Counted from the stretch's first letter, positions 25,571 to 35,277 are shown. The stretch is 64,000 bases of DNA from Flavobacterium hercynium (GCF_002217285.1 NZ_MUGW01000021.1:1-64000); one strand, 5' to 3'. Notes: generated from the sequence alone by a model not told the origin. Numbers and translations: made by a program.

Positions 25571-26002
25571 ATGCCATTTTCAGAATTATTTGATAACGAA
25601 TTCAAACAAAGAAACAGAGGTCATTTCTCTGCAATTGTGCGTGTAGCTTTTGCTGACGGAAAAATTAGTCCAGAGGAACAAGAATTTTTGAATAAAATCT
25701 CTTCGACATTACAAATTTCAGAAGACGAATACAAAGAAATCCTTAAAGATCCTTGGAAACACCCAATAAACCCACCTTACTTATATACGCAGCGTCTAGA
25801 GCGTTTGTATGATTTAGCAAGAATGGTACATGTTGATCATCATTTAGGAGATCTTCAGGAAGTAATGCTTAGACGTATGGGATTAGCTCTTGGTTTTACT
25901 CCGGGAAATGTTAACTATATTGTTGCAAAAGCACTTTCTTTAGTAGACAAAAAAGTAGATTTAGATACTTTCGTTTTCGAAATGGAAAACATGAATAAAT
26001 AA
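25571..26002 (+). CDS. TerB-family protein
   Basis: A 143-residue all-helical protein with the TerB-like acidic motif AFADGKISPEEQEFLNKIS (about 28-46). A second similar part around LARMVHVDHHLGDLQEVMLRRM includes a DHHLGDLQE metal-binding-like loop. TerB folds bind metal ions and are linked in some bacteria to tellurite resistance; here no other ter genes are nearby, so that name should not be taken as function. A strong terminator follows. Confidence 0.88.
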   Translation: MPFSELFDNEFKQRNRGHFSAIVRVAFADGKISPEEQEFLNKISSTLQISEDEYKEILKDPWKHPINPPYLYTQRLERLYDLARMVHVDHHLGDLQEVMLRRMGLALGFTPGNVNYIVAKALSLVDKKVDLDTFVFEMENMNK

Positions 26003-26068
26003 CATACAGTATTCAGCTTTTTAGCGTTCAGTTACATGCTGATTTCTAAAATTGAATTGTAAAATTAA

Positions 26069-26100
26069 AAACCCGACAGAGTTAAAATTTTGTCGGGTTT
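26069..26100. terminator. Bidirectional terminator
   Basis: AAACCCGACA (26069-26078) pairs with TGTCGGGTTT (26091-26100) between the convergent TerB and BACON-like lipoprotein genes; A- and T-rich on either side. Confidence 0.8.
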
Positions 26101-26110
26101 GCTTTTTATT

Positions 26111-26503
26111 TTACTTTGACTGATTTACAACTATTCCATCATAGTAATTACCATTTTGCACACCAACAATCAATCTTCTGTCAGCTCCAGTGGTATTTTT
26201 ATTCATCGTTATAATTATTTGTTTTCCTTCTTTTCTTTCTATTTGAAATTCAGCATTAGTAATCGTAAAGTCTTTTGCTATTGCATCAACTTTACTTATA
26301 TCGATCAGCTCCTGATTAATAGCAACTTGATTAAGCCACCATCTCCCATCTTTGGTTGAAATGGTAACGGTATTTGATTCAGAGTCAAAAGTGACTTCTT
26401 TTTGAGACAGTTTAATATTATCATCCCATTTTCCGTCCTCCTGATTAGTACAGGAAATCAACAAAAAAAATGACATTAGCAATAAAGTAGTTATTTTTTT
26501 CAT
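26111..26503 (-). CDS. Lipoprotein with BACON-like domain
   Basis: 130 residues. The signal peptide ends at lipobox LISC. The mature part (LSQKEVTFDSESNTVTISTKDGRWWLN...IERKEGKQIIITMNKN...RLIVGVQNGNYYDGIVVNQ) has the beta-sandwich pattern of BACON domains, which in Bacteroidota often bind carbohydrate or mucin or act as spacers. The short length means this is a single-domain protein. No partner gene is nearby. Confidence 0.75.
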   Translation of the reverse strand: MKKITTLLLMSFFLLISCTNQEDGKWDDNIKLSQKEVTFDSESNTVTISTKDGRWWLNQVAINQELIDISKVDAIAKDFTITNAEFQIERKEGKQIIITMNKNTTGADRRLIVGVQNGNYYDGIVVNQSK

Positions 26504-26592
26504 ACAAGTTATTTAGGTAAAGGTTAGTAGATTTTTATTAATCAAAAATAAGACATTCCTCACACTTAATTGTTATGTGCATTTTAAATTAT

Positions 26593-26625
26593 AAACCCGA
26601 CAGATTTCAAAAATCTGTCGGGTTT
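26593..26625 (-). terminator. Intrinsic terminator, 15-bp stem
   Basis: AAACCCGACAGATTT (26593-26607) pairs exactly with 26611-26625, loop of three. It lies between fbp and the BACON-like gene, both on the minus strand, and reuses the ACCCGACA stem sequence of the terminator at 26069. Confidence 0.75.
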
Positions 26626-26645
26626 TGTTTTAATATTCAAATAGA

Positions 26646-26676
26646 AATCTAACAAGTTTAAAAAACCTGTTAGGTT
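26646..26676 (-). terminator. Terminator-like hairpin right after fbp
   Basis: AATCTAACAAGTTT (26646-26659) pairs with AAACCTGTTAGGTT (26663-26676) apart from two wobble positions. It begins 11 bases past the fbp stop. Confidence 0.6.
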
Positions 26677-26687
26677 GACACTTTAGA

Positions 26688-27692
26688 TTAACTTTCCGCC
26701 ATAAACTGTTCAGCTTTCTCTACCATCTTACGGCTTCCGCAGAAAAACGGAACACGCTCGTGTAATTCTGTTGGCTGAATTTCCATGATTCTGCCAAAAC
26801 CATCTGTCGCTTTTCCGCCTGCCTGTTCTGCTATAAAAGCCATTGGGTTGCATTCGTATAACAAACGCAATTTCCCTTTTGGTGCTTTAGAACTTGTTGG
26901 ATACAAATAGATTCCGCCTTTGATCATATTTCGATGAAAATCGGCAACGAGACTTCCAATATACCTTGACGTATAAGGTCTGTCTTCTTCTTCACGCTGG
27001 CAGTATTTAATGTAATTTTTTACGCCTTGCGGAAAATGAACATAATTCCCTTCGTTGACCGAATATATGTTTCCGCTCTCGGGAAACTTCATATTAGGAT
27101 GCGATAGGTAAAAAGTTCCGATGGCAGGATTTAAGGTAAAACCATTTACGCCATGACCTGTTGTATATACTAACATGGTCGAAGTACCGTAAATAACATA
27201 TCCTGCTGCCACCTGATTTACGCCTGGTTGTAAAAAATCCTCGCTAGTTACCGGCGTTCCTATTGGTGTAATTCTTCTAAACACAGAAAAAATGGTCCCT
27301 ACAGAAACATTTACATCTATGTTCGATGATCCGTCAAGCGGATCCATCAAGATCACGTACTTATTATTATGACAGTTGTCGCTCCCCTGAACTGTTATAA
27401 AATCGTCGTTTTCTTCCGATGCAATACCACAGACAATCTCACGGTTTATTAACGTCTGGATAAATACTTCGTTTGCATACACATCTAATTTTTGCTGGTC
27501 TTCGCCCTGAATATTTTGCTCGCCTGCTGCGCCAATAATATCGACTAACCCCGCTTTGTTTACTTTATAGTTTACGACTTTCGCCGCTAAACGTATAGAG
27601 TTGATGATTCGGGAAAGCTCTCCCGACGAATACTGAAATGCTTTTTGATTCTCAATAATAAACTCTCCTAGTGTTTTATTGCGTTCTTCCAT
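26688..27692 (-). CDS. fbp: Class I fructose-1,6-bisphosphatase
   Basis: A 334-residue FBPase I that makes fructose 6-phosphate in gluconeogenesis. The metal- and phosphate-binding motif DPLDGSSN is at 117-124, with CGIASEEND upstream (metal ligand Glu) and [28 protein letters not shown] near the C-terminus as the substrate and AMP-site region. The length is normal. The single gene is bounded downstream by two terminators, and divergent from the GNAT/aspartate kinase genes. Confidence 0.97.
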   Translation of the reverse strand: MEERNKTLGEFIIENQKAFQYSSGELSRIINSIRLAAKVVNYKVNKAGLVDIIGAAGEQNIQGEDQQKLDVYANEVFIQTLINREIVCGIASEENDDFITVQGSDNCHNNKYVILMDPLDGSSNIDVNVSVGTIFSVFRRITPIGTPVTSEDFLQPGVNQVAAGYVIYGTSTMLVYTTGHGVNGFTLNPAIGTFYLSHPNMKFPESGNIYSVNEGNYVHFPQGVKNYIKYCQREEEDRPYTSRYIGSLVADFHRNMIKGGIYLYPTSSKAPKGKLRLLYECNPMAFIAEQAGGKATDGFGRIMEIQPTELHERVPFFCGSRKMVEKAEQFMAES

Positions 27693-27763
27693 TACTATAT
27701 CGTTGTAATTTTAAATTTAAGTCACAAATATCGTCTTTTTTGTGAGAATGATTTAAAAATTAT

Positions 27764-27792
27764 TTTGTTAGTTTGCTACTATTATATATTTG
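27764..27792 (+). promoter_or_regulatory. Promoter candidate upstream of the GNAT gene
   Basis: TTTG (27764-27767), 17-base spacer, TATATTTG (27785-27792) fits the Bacteroidota consensus. If used, it gives an untranslated leader of about 160 bases before 27959, in which I see no clear structure. Confidence 0.5.
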
Positions 27793-27958
27793 CTAAATAA
27801 TGGCAAAAACGATAGTATAAAAACGGGGGATATTCGCTTATATCTGGCTAATTTTAAGAATAGTACGGAATTGGCTGAAAAACAAAAAAAGAGTTGAATA
27901 TTTCAAAAAAAACAAGCACCGAAGTAATACAACAAAAGATAATAAATTTTACACAATT

Positions 27959-28447
27959 ATGAATATTAGAAAAGGAAATCCTGAAGATATGAAGGCGGTT
28001 TTAGGACTGATACAGGAGTTGGCGATATTCGAAAAAGAACCTGAAGCAGTTGTTATAACCGAAGAAGATTTAAAACGTGATGGTTTTGGTGAAAAACCTT
28101 TGTTTCATGTTTTTGTCGCTGAAATTGAAAACGACAAACAAGCAAAAGAAATTGTTGGAATCGCGTTGTACTACTATCGCTATTCTACCTGGAAGGGAAA
28201 AACAATACATCTTGAGGATTTAATTGTAAAAGAAAAAATGCGTGGAACGGGATTAGGATCGGCACTTTATGCTGAAATCATGAAACAGGGAAAACGTGAT
28301 AATGTTCGCAGAGTAGAATGGAATGTTCTGGACTGGAACACGCCGGCAGTGAATTTCTATAAAAATTCAGGTGCAAAAATTCTGGACGGCTGGCAAGTAG
28401 TACAAATGGATGAAGCAGGAGTTAATACCTTCCTAGAAAAATTATAA
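27959..28447 (+). CDS. GNAT family N-acetyltransferase
   Basis: A 162-residue acetyl-CoA-dependent transferase. The GNAT core is visible as the N-terminal MNIRKGNPEDMKAVLGLIQELA strand-helix and the acetyl-CoA loop VKEKMRGTGLGSALYAEI (R/Q-x-x-G-x-G/A type), followed by VEWNVLDWNTPAVNFYKNSGA. It resembles the diamine/thialysine acetyltransferase subgroup (EDLIVKEKMRGTGLG), but the acceptor cannot be assigned. It lies 62 bases before the aspartate kinase gene, separated by a hairpin (28458-28483). Confidence 0.92.
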   Translation: MNIRKGNPEDMKAVLGLIQELAIFEKEPEAVVITEEDLKRDGFGEKPLFHVFVAEIENDKQAKEIVGIALYYYRYSTWKGKTIHLEDLIVKEKMRGTGLGSALYAEIMKQGKRDNVRRVEWNVLDWNTPAVNFYKNSGAKILDGWQVVQMDEAGVNTFLEKL

Positions 28448-28509
28448 AAATATCGGATTTCACTTTGTCTTATAAAAGTGAAATTCAAAAATAAAATCGA
28501 AAATTAATA

Positions 28510-29769
28510 ATGAGAGTATTTAAATTTGGTGGAGCATCTGTAAAAGATGCAGATGGGATTAAAAACGTATACGACGTTTTACAAAAAGTAGGTTACGAAG
28601 ATGTGATTTTGGTTGTTTCTGCTATGGGGAAAACAACAAATGCACTTGAAGTTGTTATCAAGAATTATTTTGACAAATCTGTGGAGCTTGAAGCATCTGT
28701 ACAGGAAATCAAAAATTATCATAATCAAATATTATTAGATTTATTTGAAGACGAAAAACAAGACGTTTTTGCTGCTGTACAAGCACAGTTTACAGAATTA
28801 GAATATTTCTTAGCGCACAATAAATCACCAAACTATAATTTCGTTTACGATCAGGTAGTGAGTTTTGGAGAATTAATTTCTACTACTATTTTAAGTTACT
28901 TCATGAATTTCAGAGGTATCAAAACACAATGGCTGGATGTTCGTAACTTCATCAAAACGAATGCGAATTACAGAGATGCCGAAGTTGATTGGGAAACAAC
29001 ACAACAAAATATCAGCAAAATAGTTCCGGGAAAAATGCTAAATATTACGCAGGGATTTTTAGGTGCTGACGAAAATAACTTTACTACAACATTAGGTCGT
29101 GAAGGTTCTGATTATACTGCCGGAATTTTTGCTTATTGCTTAAATGCCGAAAGTGTAACGATCTGGAAAGATGTACCGGGTGTTATGAATGCCGATCCGC
29201 GTTATTTTGAAAATGCGACTTTACTGAATCAAATTTCGTATCGTGAAGCTATTGAATTGGCTTTCTACGGAGCAACGGTTATTCACCCAAAAACATTACA
29301 GCCATTACAGAAAAAAGAAATTCCGCTATACGTAAAATCTTTTATCAATCCGCTGCTAAAAGGAACTTGCGTTTCTAAAGGTGTAGACTTAGAGCCTCAA
29401 TTCCCTTGCTTTATTGTAAAGAGAAACCAGCTTTTAATTTCGCTTTCCTCTATAGATTTCTCTTTTATTATGGAAGAAAACATCAGTGAGATTTTTGCTT
29501 TGTTTCATGAATTTAAAATAAAAGTAAACTTAATACAGAACTCAGCGATTAGTTTTTCTGTTTGTGTTGAAGATAAATTTGGAAATTTCAATGACTTGAA
29601 TGCTATTCTTTCTAAAAAATTCAAAGTAGATTATAGCGAGAATGTTACCTTATATACTATTCGTCATTTTAACGAACAGGCTTCTCACATTGTGGAAGCA
29701 AACAAAGAGGTTTTACTAAAACAAGTAAGCCGTGAAACAATGCAAATTGTTACCAAAGAATTAAATTAA
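28510..29769 (+). CDS. Monofunctional aspartate kinase
   Basis: 419 residues. The kinase domain starts MRVFKFGGASVKDADGI (ATP-phosphate site KFGGASV, 5-11) and includes TLGREGSDYTAG and the EAIELAFYGATVIHPKTLQPL region. The C-terminal 100 residues form an ACT-like regulatory part (LISLSSIDFSFIMEENISEIF). It phosphorylates aspartate, the first step to lysine, threonine and methionine. It is slightly shorter than LysC enzymes with two full ACT domains. A terminator follows directly. Confidence 0.93.
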   Translation: MRVFKFGGASVKDADGIKNVYDVLQKVGYEDVILVVSAMGKTTNALEVVIKNYFDKSVELEASVQEIKNYHNQILLDLFEDEKQDVFAAVQAQFTELEYFLAHNKSPNYNFVYDQVVSFGELISTTILSYFMNFRGIKTQWLDVRNFIKTNANYRDAEVDWETTQQNISKIVPGKMLNITQGFLGADENNFTTTLGREGSDYTAGIFAYCLNAESVTIWKDVPGVMNADPRYFENATLLNQISYREAIELAFYGATVIHPKTLQPLQKKEIPLYVKSFINPLLKGTCVSKGVDLEPQFPCFIVKRNQLLISLSSIDFSFIMEENISEIFALFHEFKIKVNLIQNSAISFSVCVEDKFGNFNDLNAILSKKFKVDYSENVTLYTIRHFNEQASHIVEANKEVLLKQVSRETMQIVTKELN

Positions 29770-29793
29770 ACAACTAACTAACCAAGAATGCCA

Positions 29794-29825
29794 AAGGTTT
29801 CATTTTTTCATTAAAATGAAACCTT
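29794..29825 (+). terminator. Intrinsic terminator after the aspartate kinase gene
   Basis: AAGGTTTCATTTT (29794-29806) pairs with AAAATGAAACCTT (29813-29825), followed by a T-run to 29829. Confidence 0.85.
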
Positions 29826-29940
29826 TTTTATTGGAACCTGATTCAGCAATCCCAAATTATTTTTTAACTATTCTTCAGTTGCAACTTTTCAGCTATAAGG
29901 TCAACAAAAATACCGCACTAATTTTACCAATTATAAATAC

Positions 29941-29948
29941 TACTTTTG
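29941..29948 (+). promoter_or_regulatory. -7 element upstream of the SprA-like gene
   Basis: TACTTTTG matches TAnnTTTG, 23 bases before the ATG at 29971. No TTG -33 element is evident. Confidence 0.4.
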
Positions 29949-29970
29949 GCTTTTTAGAGTTAAAGTCATT

Positions 29971-32900
29971 ATGTTGAAAAAATTACTGTTTTTTACGGTG
30001 CTTATCTGGTTTTCTGGTCTTCAGGCGCAGGAAACAGGATCATCGTATCAAACCAAAAAAGTAATAAGTACGCGAGACACGATTCATTTGGAGAAATTCA
30101 GCATTAACCCGAGTTTTTTTCAGCTTTTAAATACCAGAAATGAAACCATTGATTCTACATTTTATAAAGTAAATTTTCAAAAAGGTTTTTTACTTTTAAA
30201 CGAAAACTTCACTTCTACTTCAGACACTTTAGTTGTCAATTATTTAAAATATCCCGATTTCCTGACCAAAGAATATGGTCTTTATCAGGATAGTCAAGTG
30301 GTGAGCAATGATGTTGGAACTGATAAATTATACAAAGTAAACAATGCTAACACCAAAACTTTTACTCCGTTTGACGGATTAAGTACTTCGGGAAGTATTA
30401 CACGTGGCATTACGATTGGAAATAATCAGAATACGGTTTTAAACTCCAATTTAGATCTTCAGATTACAGGAAAAATTTCAGACAAGGTTAGTTTAAGAGC
30501 TTCTTTGCAGGACAGTAACATTCCGCTTCAGGATGGTGGTTATTCTCAAAAACTAGATCAGTTTGATAATATTTTCATGGAACTTTTTAGCGATAAATGG
30601 AATATTCGGGCAGGTGATGTTTTTTTAGAAAACAGAAAAACGCAATTTCTCAATTTTAATAAAAAAGTACAAGGTCTTTCTGCCAGCGTTGATTTTGGTG
30701 ATGAAGAGAGCAAATCGAATGTTTTCGCCTCGGTAGCATTCGTAAGGGGACAATATGCGAAAAGTACTTTTACAGGACAGGAAGGCAATCAGGGTCCTTA
30801 TAAATTAAAAGGTCAAAATGGCGAATTGTATGTCTTGGTAATTTCAGGTTCTGAGCGTGTTTATGTAAATGGTGTTTTGCTAAAACGAGGAGAAAACAAC
30901 GATTATGTAATTAATTATAATGCTGGAGAAATCATTTTTACTTCGCTTTTTACGATTACTTCAGAAATGAGAATTAATGTAGAGTACCAATATTCTGAGC
31001 GAAATTATAACCGATTGGTGACTTACGCCGGCGCTACTCATGAAAATAAAAGCTGGAGTTTTGGCGGTTATGTGTATTCTGAAAATGATTTAAAAAACCA
31101 GCCTTTACAACAAAATCTTTCTACCGAGCAAGTTCAAATCTTAAGTCAGGCGGGAGATGATCAAAACTTAATGATTGCCCCATCAGCTTATGAAGACAAA
31201 TATTCTGAAAATAAAATTTTGTACAAAAAAGCAATTTTCAATGGTGTTGAAGTTTATGAATACTCCAACAACTCCAGCGATGTTTTGTACAATGTAAAAT
31301 TCAGTCTAGTCGGCAACAATGGCGGAAATTACATCATACAAAACAATAATTCTGTGGAGCGTATTTACGAATACATTGCTCCTGTAAATGGCGTTTTGCA
31401 AGGAAATTATGAACCTGTGGTTAAATTAGTGGCGCCAATGAAAATTCAGGTGGCTACTTTTTTAGGGAAATACAATCCTGACGAAAAAACACTGGCTGAC
31501 TTTGAATTGGCAATGAGCAATTACGATCAAAATTTATTTTCTCCTATTAATGACAGTGACAATGATGGACTCGCTTTTAAAACCAACGTCAAAAAACGGT
31601 TGTTTACAAAAGACTGGACTTTAGATGCTTTTGCGAATTATCAATTTGTACAGGAAGATTTTAAATCTGTAGAACGTTTGTATAATATTGAGTTTAATCG
31701 TGACTGGAATCTAAATTCTACTCTTTTGGGTAATCAGAGTTTATTGGTTTCAGGTTTAAATTTTGATTTATTTCACAACAAAGAAACTTCAAACATTGGT
31801 TTGTTTACTTATCAATTCGAAAAATTAGATTACACGGAAAGTTATTCCGGAAGCAGGCATACTGCAAATGCTTTTTTTAAATTGAACAAATGGACGATTG
31901 AAAATCAAGGAAGCTTTTTAAATTCTGATGCCACTACTTCTACATCAAAATTTATCAGAAACCTTTCTAAAACCAAATATCATTTCGGAAAAAACTGGGT
32001 AGGCGGAAGTATACAGATTGAAGATAATCAGGAAAAAGATAAAGCAACCAATTTGTTTTCGGCCTTGAGCCAAAGATTTTCTGAATATGGCGTTTTTGTT
32101 GGTCGTGGCGATAGTACAAAAGTTTTTGTTGAAGTTGGATATCTACAGCGACGCAATGATAGTTTACAAAACGGTATACTCCAGCATGTAAACAATTCCA
32201 AAATGTATGTTTTGAAATCGAAATTAATTCAGAATAAGAAAACTGACTTAGCCGTTTACGCCAATTATCGTACGCTTGATTTTACAGATTCAACACGTAA
32301 GACGGAGCCTTCCTTAAATTCAAGAATCCTATACAACGACCGATTCTTCAATCAGTTTATGCAAATTGGAAGTGTCTATGAAACCAGTTCCGGAACAATC
32401 GCACAACAGGAATTTACCTATATTGAAGTTGCTGCCGGCCAAGGAGTTTATACCTGGAACGATTATAATGGGAACGGAATTCAGGAACTGGAAGAGTTTG
32501 AAATTGCTCCTTTTCCGGATCAGGCAAAATTTATACGCATCTTTTTACCAAATCAGGTTTACATTAAAACCAATCAAAATAAATTTTCGCAGTCGGTTAC
32601 TTTAAATCCTCTGCAATGGCAAAATAAAACGGGTTTTAGAAAGCTGGCTTCTTATTTCTACAATCAAACTTCCTTTATTATGGATCGTAAGGTTAGAAAT
32701 AATGGCGGTTCGTTTGAATTGAATCCGTTTAGTGGTGATGATGAGAATATGCTAGGCTTAAATTCAAGTTTCAGAAACAGTTTGTACTATAACCGAGGCA
32801 AACAGAAACATTCTGTTACTTATTCCTATCTCATCAATAAAGGTAAAAATCTACTTTCTGTAGGTTCGCAGAAGGTTGCCAACAATTCGCACCAAATGCA

Positions 32901-33402
32901 ATACACGCATTTGTATCAGAAAAGCTGGCTCTTTAATTTCTTTACCAAAACCATAAAAACAACATTACTATCTGAGGATTTTATAGAAAAGAATTACGAT
33001 TTACAAGGATATCAAATTGCTCCTAAGATTAGTTACTTGTTTTCAAAAAACACGAGTTTAGATTTCTTTTATGAATTTCAAACCAAGGAAAATCAAATTG
33101 GAGATGCTGAAACGTTATTGCAAAACCGAATCGGAACATCGTTTTCTTTTGCAGGCGATAAAAAAGTAACAATCAATGGGGAGTTTTCTTTTTATCAGAA
33201 TAAATTCAGCGGAAATGAATTTTCATCGGTAGGTTTTCAAATGTTAGAAGGTCTTCAACAAGGGCAAAATCTGGTTTGGAAATTGCTTCTACAGAAAAAC
33301 ATAACACAGTTTCTGGATGTCAATGTTAATTATCAGGGACGAAAAAGCGAGACGGGAAATACGATTCATACAGGCAACGTTCAGCTTCGTGCTTATTTTT
33401 AA
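29971..33402 (+). CDS. Large outer-membrane beta-barrel protein with SprA-like segments
   Basis: 1143 residues. A signal peptide ends near FSGLQAQ. After an N-terminal beta domain, the region around VISGSERVYVNGVLLKRG and DYVINYNAGEIIFTS resembles the repeated element of SprA, the giant T9SS translocon. The rest alternates aromatic and polar residues as in a many-stranded barrel and ends ...HTGNVQLRAYF, with the C-terminal Phe typical of outer-membrane proteins. Far shorter than SprA (over 2000 residues). A calcium-loop-like SDNDGLAF and a DYNGNGIQELEEFE segment are also present. Function unknown; secretion-related or structural roles are possible. Confidence 0.8.
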   Translation: MLKKLLFFTVLIWFSGLQAQETGSSYQTKKVISTRDTIHLEKFSINPSFFQLLNTRNETIDSTFYKVNFQKGFLLLNENFTSTSDTLVVNYLKYPDFLTKEYGLYQDSQVVSNDVGTDKLYKVNNANTKTFTPFDGLSTSGSITRGITIGNNQNTVLNSNLDLQITGKISDKVSLRASLQDSNIPLQDGGYSQKLDQFDNIFMELFSDKWNIRAGDVFLENRKTQFLNFNKKVQGLSASVDFGDEESKSNVFASVAFVRGQYAKSTFTGQEGNQGPYKLKGQNGELYVLVISGSERVYVNGVLLKRGENNDYVINYNAGEIIFTSLFTITSEMRINVEYQYSERNYNRLVTYAGATHENKSWSFGGYVYSENDLKNQPLQQNLSTEQVQILSQAGDDQNLMIAPSAYEDKYSENKILYKKAIFNGVEVYEYSNNSSDVLYNVKFSLVGNNGGNYIIQNNNSVERIYEYIAPVNGVLQGNYEPVVKLVAPMKIQVATFLGKYNPDEKTLADFELAMSNYDQNLFSPINDSDNDGLAFKTNVKKRLFTKDWTLDAFANYQFVQEDFKSVERLYNIEFNRDWNLNSTLLGNQSLLVSGLNFDLFHNKETSNIGLFTYQFEKLDYTESYSGSRHTANAFFKLNKWTIENQGSFLNSDATTSTSKFIRNLSKTKYHFGKNWVGGSIQIEDNQEKDKATNLFSALSQRFSEYGVFVGRGDSTKVFVEVGYLQRRNDSLQNGILQHVNNSKMYVLKSKLIQNKKTDLAVYANYRTLDFTDSTRKTEPSLNSRILYNDRFFNQFMQIGSVYETSSGTIAQQEFTYIEVAAGQGVYTWNDYNGNGIQELEEFEIAPFPDQAKFIRIFLPNQVYIKTNQNKFSQSVTLNPLQWQNKTGFRKLASYFYNQTSFIMDRKVRNNGGSFELNPFSGDDENMLGLNSSFRNSLYYNRGKQKHSVTYSYLINKGKNLLSVGSQKVANNSHQMQYTHLYQKSWLFNFFTKTIKTTLLSEDFIEKNYDLQGYQIAPKISYLFSKNTSLDFFYEFQTKENQIGDAETLLQNRIGTSFSFAGDKKVTINGEFSFYQNKFSGNEFSSVGFQMLEGLQQGQNLVWKLLLQKNITQFLDVNVNYQGRKSETGNTIHTGNVQLRAYF

Positions 33403-33466
33403 CGCTTTGCGAAAAACATTACAATATATTTACTAATTTTAGTTGAAATTTAAAATCTATTAACTT

Positions 33467-33970
33467 ATGAAAAAATTATTACTGCTTTGTTTTATAGTTG
33501 TTTTGTCTAGTAATTTTTACGGTCAGACAGCGCCTAAAACAACTAAAGCGAAAAGCGAAACTGCTGCGAAAAAAACAAAAGAAACTGCAGATAAAGCTGC
33601 AACAGATGCCAAAAAAGAAGCTGCGAAAGCTACAAAGGCATCCGACAAAGCAAAATCGGCTGCGGACAAAGCAACCGCCGATGCTAAAAAAGAAACTGCA
33701 AAAGAAAAAGCAACTAAAGAAAAAGCAGAAAGTACTAAAGCTGTCGCAAAAAAGACAGAAGCAAAAGCTGATGCTGTAAAAAAAGAGGCTGCTGCAACGA
33801 AAAAAACAGCTGCTAAAACAACCAAAACAGTAAAAGAAACAAACGAAAAAGCACCGAAAGTTGCTGATAAAGTTACCGGAGAATACAATGGTAAAAAAGT
33901 ATATACCGGACCAAAAGGTGGTAAATATTACATTAACTCAAACGGAAATAAAACATACATTCAGGATTAA
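33467..33970 (+). CDS. Exported Lys/Ala-rich protein with C-terminal PBCV-type basic adaptor motif
   Basis: 167 residues. The signal peptide ends near NFYGQT. Residues 25-130 are almost only Lys, Ala, Thr, Glu and Asp in repeats such as ADKAATDAKKEAAKA, like histone H1 tails or a single alpha-helix. The last 30 residues (YNGKKVYTGPKGGKYYINSN plus a short tail) match the short basic adaptor motif known from chlorovirus and scattered bacterial proteins. A basic exported protein could bind LPS, DNA or peptidoglycan; this is a guess. A terminator follows. Confidence 0.8.
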   Translation: MKKLLLLCFIVVLSSNFYGQTAPKTTKAKSETAAKKTKETADKAATDAKKEAAKATKASDKAKSAADKATADAKKETAKEKATKEKAESTKAVAKKTEAKADAVKKEAAATKKTAAKTTKTVKETNEKAPKVADKVTGEYNGKKVYTGPKGGKYYINSNGNKTYIQD

Positions 33971-33993
33971 ATTTTTAATTTTGACACTATATC

Positions 33994-34021
33994 AGAGACT
34001 AATCAAAAAAGATTAGTCTCT
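33994..34021 (+). terminator. Intrinsic terminator
   Basis: AGAGACTAATC (33994-34004) pairs with GATTAGTCTCT (34011-34021), then a T-run to 34028. Confidence 0.9.
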
Positions 34022-34204
34022 TTTTTTTAAGAATAAAATTGTATTATTTTAAATTTCTTCACAATACAACAACATGATCTCTTTTGATTTAACCTTTTTC
34101 ACTGTTTTATCAGCTAAACTTTACAATAGAGTTAATAATTTAGTAATATCCTCGAAATAACAGAAAAGACATATTTATATATCTTCGTCAAAAAGCAAGT
34201 AAAT

Positions 34205-35275
34205 ATGAGTATTGAATATTCTGCAAACAAAACTATTCTCGTAGCTCCATTGAATTGGGGGTTAGGTCACGCTACAAGATGTATACCTATAATAAAAGCA
34301 CTTCAGGACAACAATTACATTCCGATCATTGCATCAGATGGTATTGCGCTAGCTTTATTAAGAAAAGAATTTCCTTATATTCAAACGCTTGAATTACCTT
34401 CTTATCATATTGAATATGCGAAGAATGGTAAAAATTTTAAATGGAAACTGATTAAAAACTTACCCAAAATGATAACCGCCATTTTAGACGAGAAAAAAAT
34501 GGTGAAATCGTGGATTAAAAAACACGGTATCGATGGTATCATTTCTGATAATCGATTGGGTGTTTACAGCAAAAAAGTTCCTTCTGTATTCATGACACAT
34601 CAATTGAATGTTATGACCGGAAATACAACCTGGCTTACGAGTAAGTGTCATCAGGAAATTATGAAAAAATATACGGAATGCTGGATTCCTGATACTGATG
34701 CTGAAATAAATCTAACGGGAGAATTGGGTCATCTTAAAACAAATGATCTTAACCTAAAGTATATTGGCCCGCTAAGCAGAATGCGCAAAAAAGAGACTCC
34801 AAAAGTATATGATTTAATGGTTATTCTATCTGGTCCAGAACCTCAACGTACATTTTTGGAAGAAAAACTAAAAAAAGAAGTGTTACGCTACGAAGGCAAG
34901 GTAGTGTTTGTAAAAGGTGTGGTCGAAAAAACGCAGACAAAAGAAGAAATAGAGCATGTAACGTATTACAACTTCATGAACTCTAAACAATTGGAACAAA
35001 CGTTTAATGAAAGTGATTTGGTTTTATGCCGTTCTGGTTATACTACGGTTATGGATTTAGCTAAGCTGGAAAAGAAAGCTTTTTTTATACCGACTCCAGG
35101 GCAATATGAGCAGGAATATCTTGCTATAAAACTTCAGAATGAAAATCTGGTTCCTTATGCAATGCAAAACGACTTTACTATCGAAGATCTTTCTAAAGTA
35201 AAATCGTTTAAAGGTTTATCTCAATTTCAAAACGAAATCGACTGGGACGCTATGTTTTCTATTTTTGAAGACTAA
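34205..35275 (+). CDS. MurG-like glycosyltransferase family protein
   Basis: 356 residues. The N-terminal motif LVAPLNWGLGHATRCIPIIKAL resembles the sugar-acceptor GxGH loop of MurG- and MGDG-synthase-type enzymes. The C-terminal donor half contains LVLCRSGYTTVMDLAKLEKKAFFIPTPGQYEQEYLA, with the conserved Arg-Ser-Gly and a PGQxEQ nucleotide-sugar loop. It likely transfers a hexosamine or hexose from a UDP-sugar to a lipid or surface polymer at the inner membrane. It stands alone and converges with the porin gene, two bases apart. Confidence 0.88.
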   Translation: MSIEYSANKTILVAPLNWGLGHATRCIPIIKALQDNNYIPIIASDGIALALLRKEFPYIQTLELPSYHIEYAKNGKNFKWKLIKNLPKMITAILDEKKMVKSWIKKHGIDGIISDNRLGVYSKKVPSVFMTHQLNVMTGNTTWLTSKCHQEIMKKYTECWIPDTDAEINLTGELGHLKTNDLNLKYIGPLSRMRKKETPKVYDLMVILSGPEPQRTFLEEKLKKEVLRYEGKVVFVKGVVEKTQTKEEIEHVTYYNFMNSKQLEQTFNESDLVLCRSGYTTVMDLAKLEKKAFFIPTPGQYEQEYLAIKLQNENLVPYAMQNDFTIEDLSKVKSFKGLSQFQNEIDWDAMFSIFED

Positions 35276-35277
35276 TA

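Noticed and set aside
25571..26002. Tellurite-resistance operon
   Set aside because: The protein has a TerB-like fold but no terC, terD, terE or terZ gene is nearby, so the resistance role is not supported.
28458..28483. Lysine or threonine attenuator before the aspartate kinase gene
   Set aside because: There is a TTTCACTTT/AAAGTGAAA hairpin, but no T-run, no leader frame and only 62 bases between the genes.
33523..33888. A 121-codon minus-strand frame and an overlapping plus-strand Lys/Gln-rich frame (33498-33779)
   Set aside because: Both are shadows of the Lys/Ala-rich gene, whose low-complexity codons keep other frames open. Only the main frame has a signal peptide and a recognisable tail.
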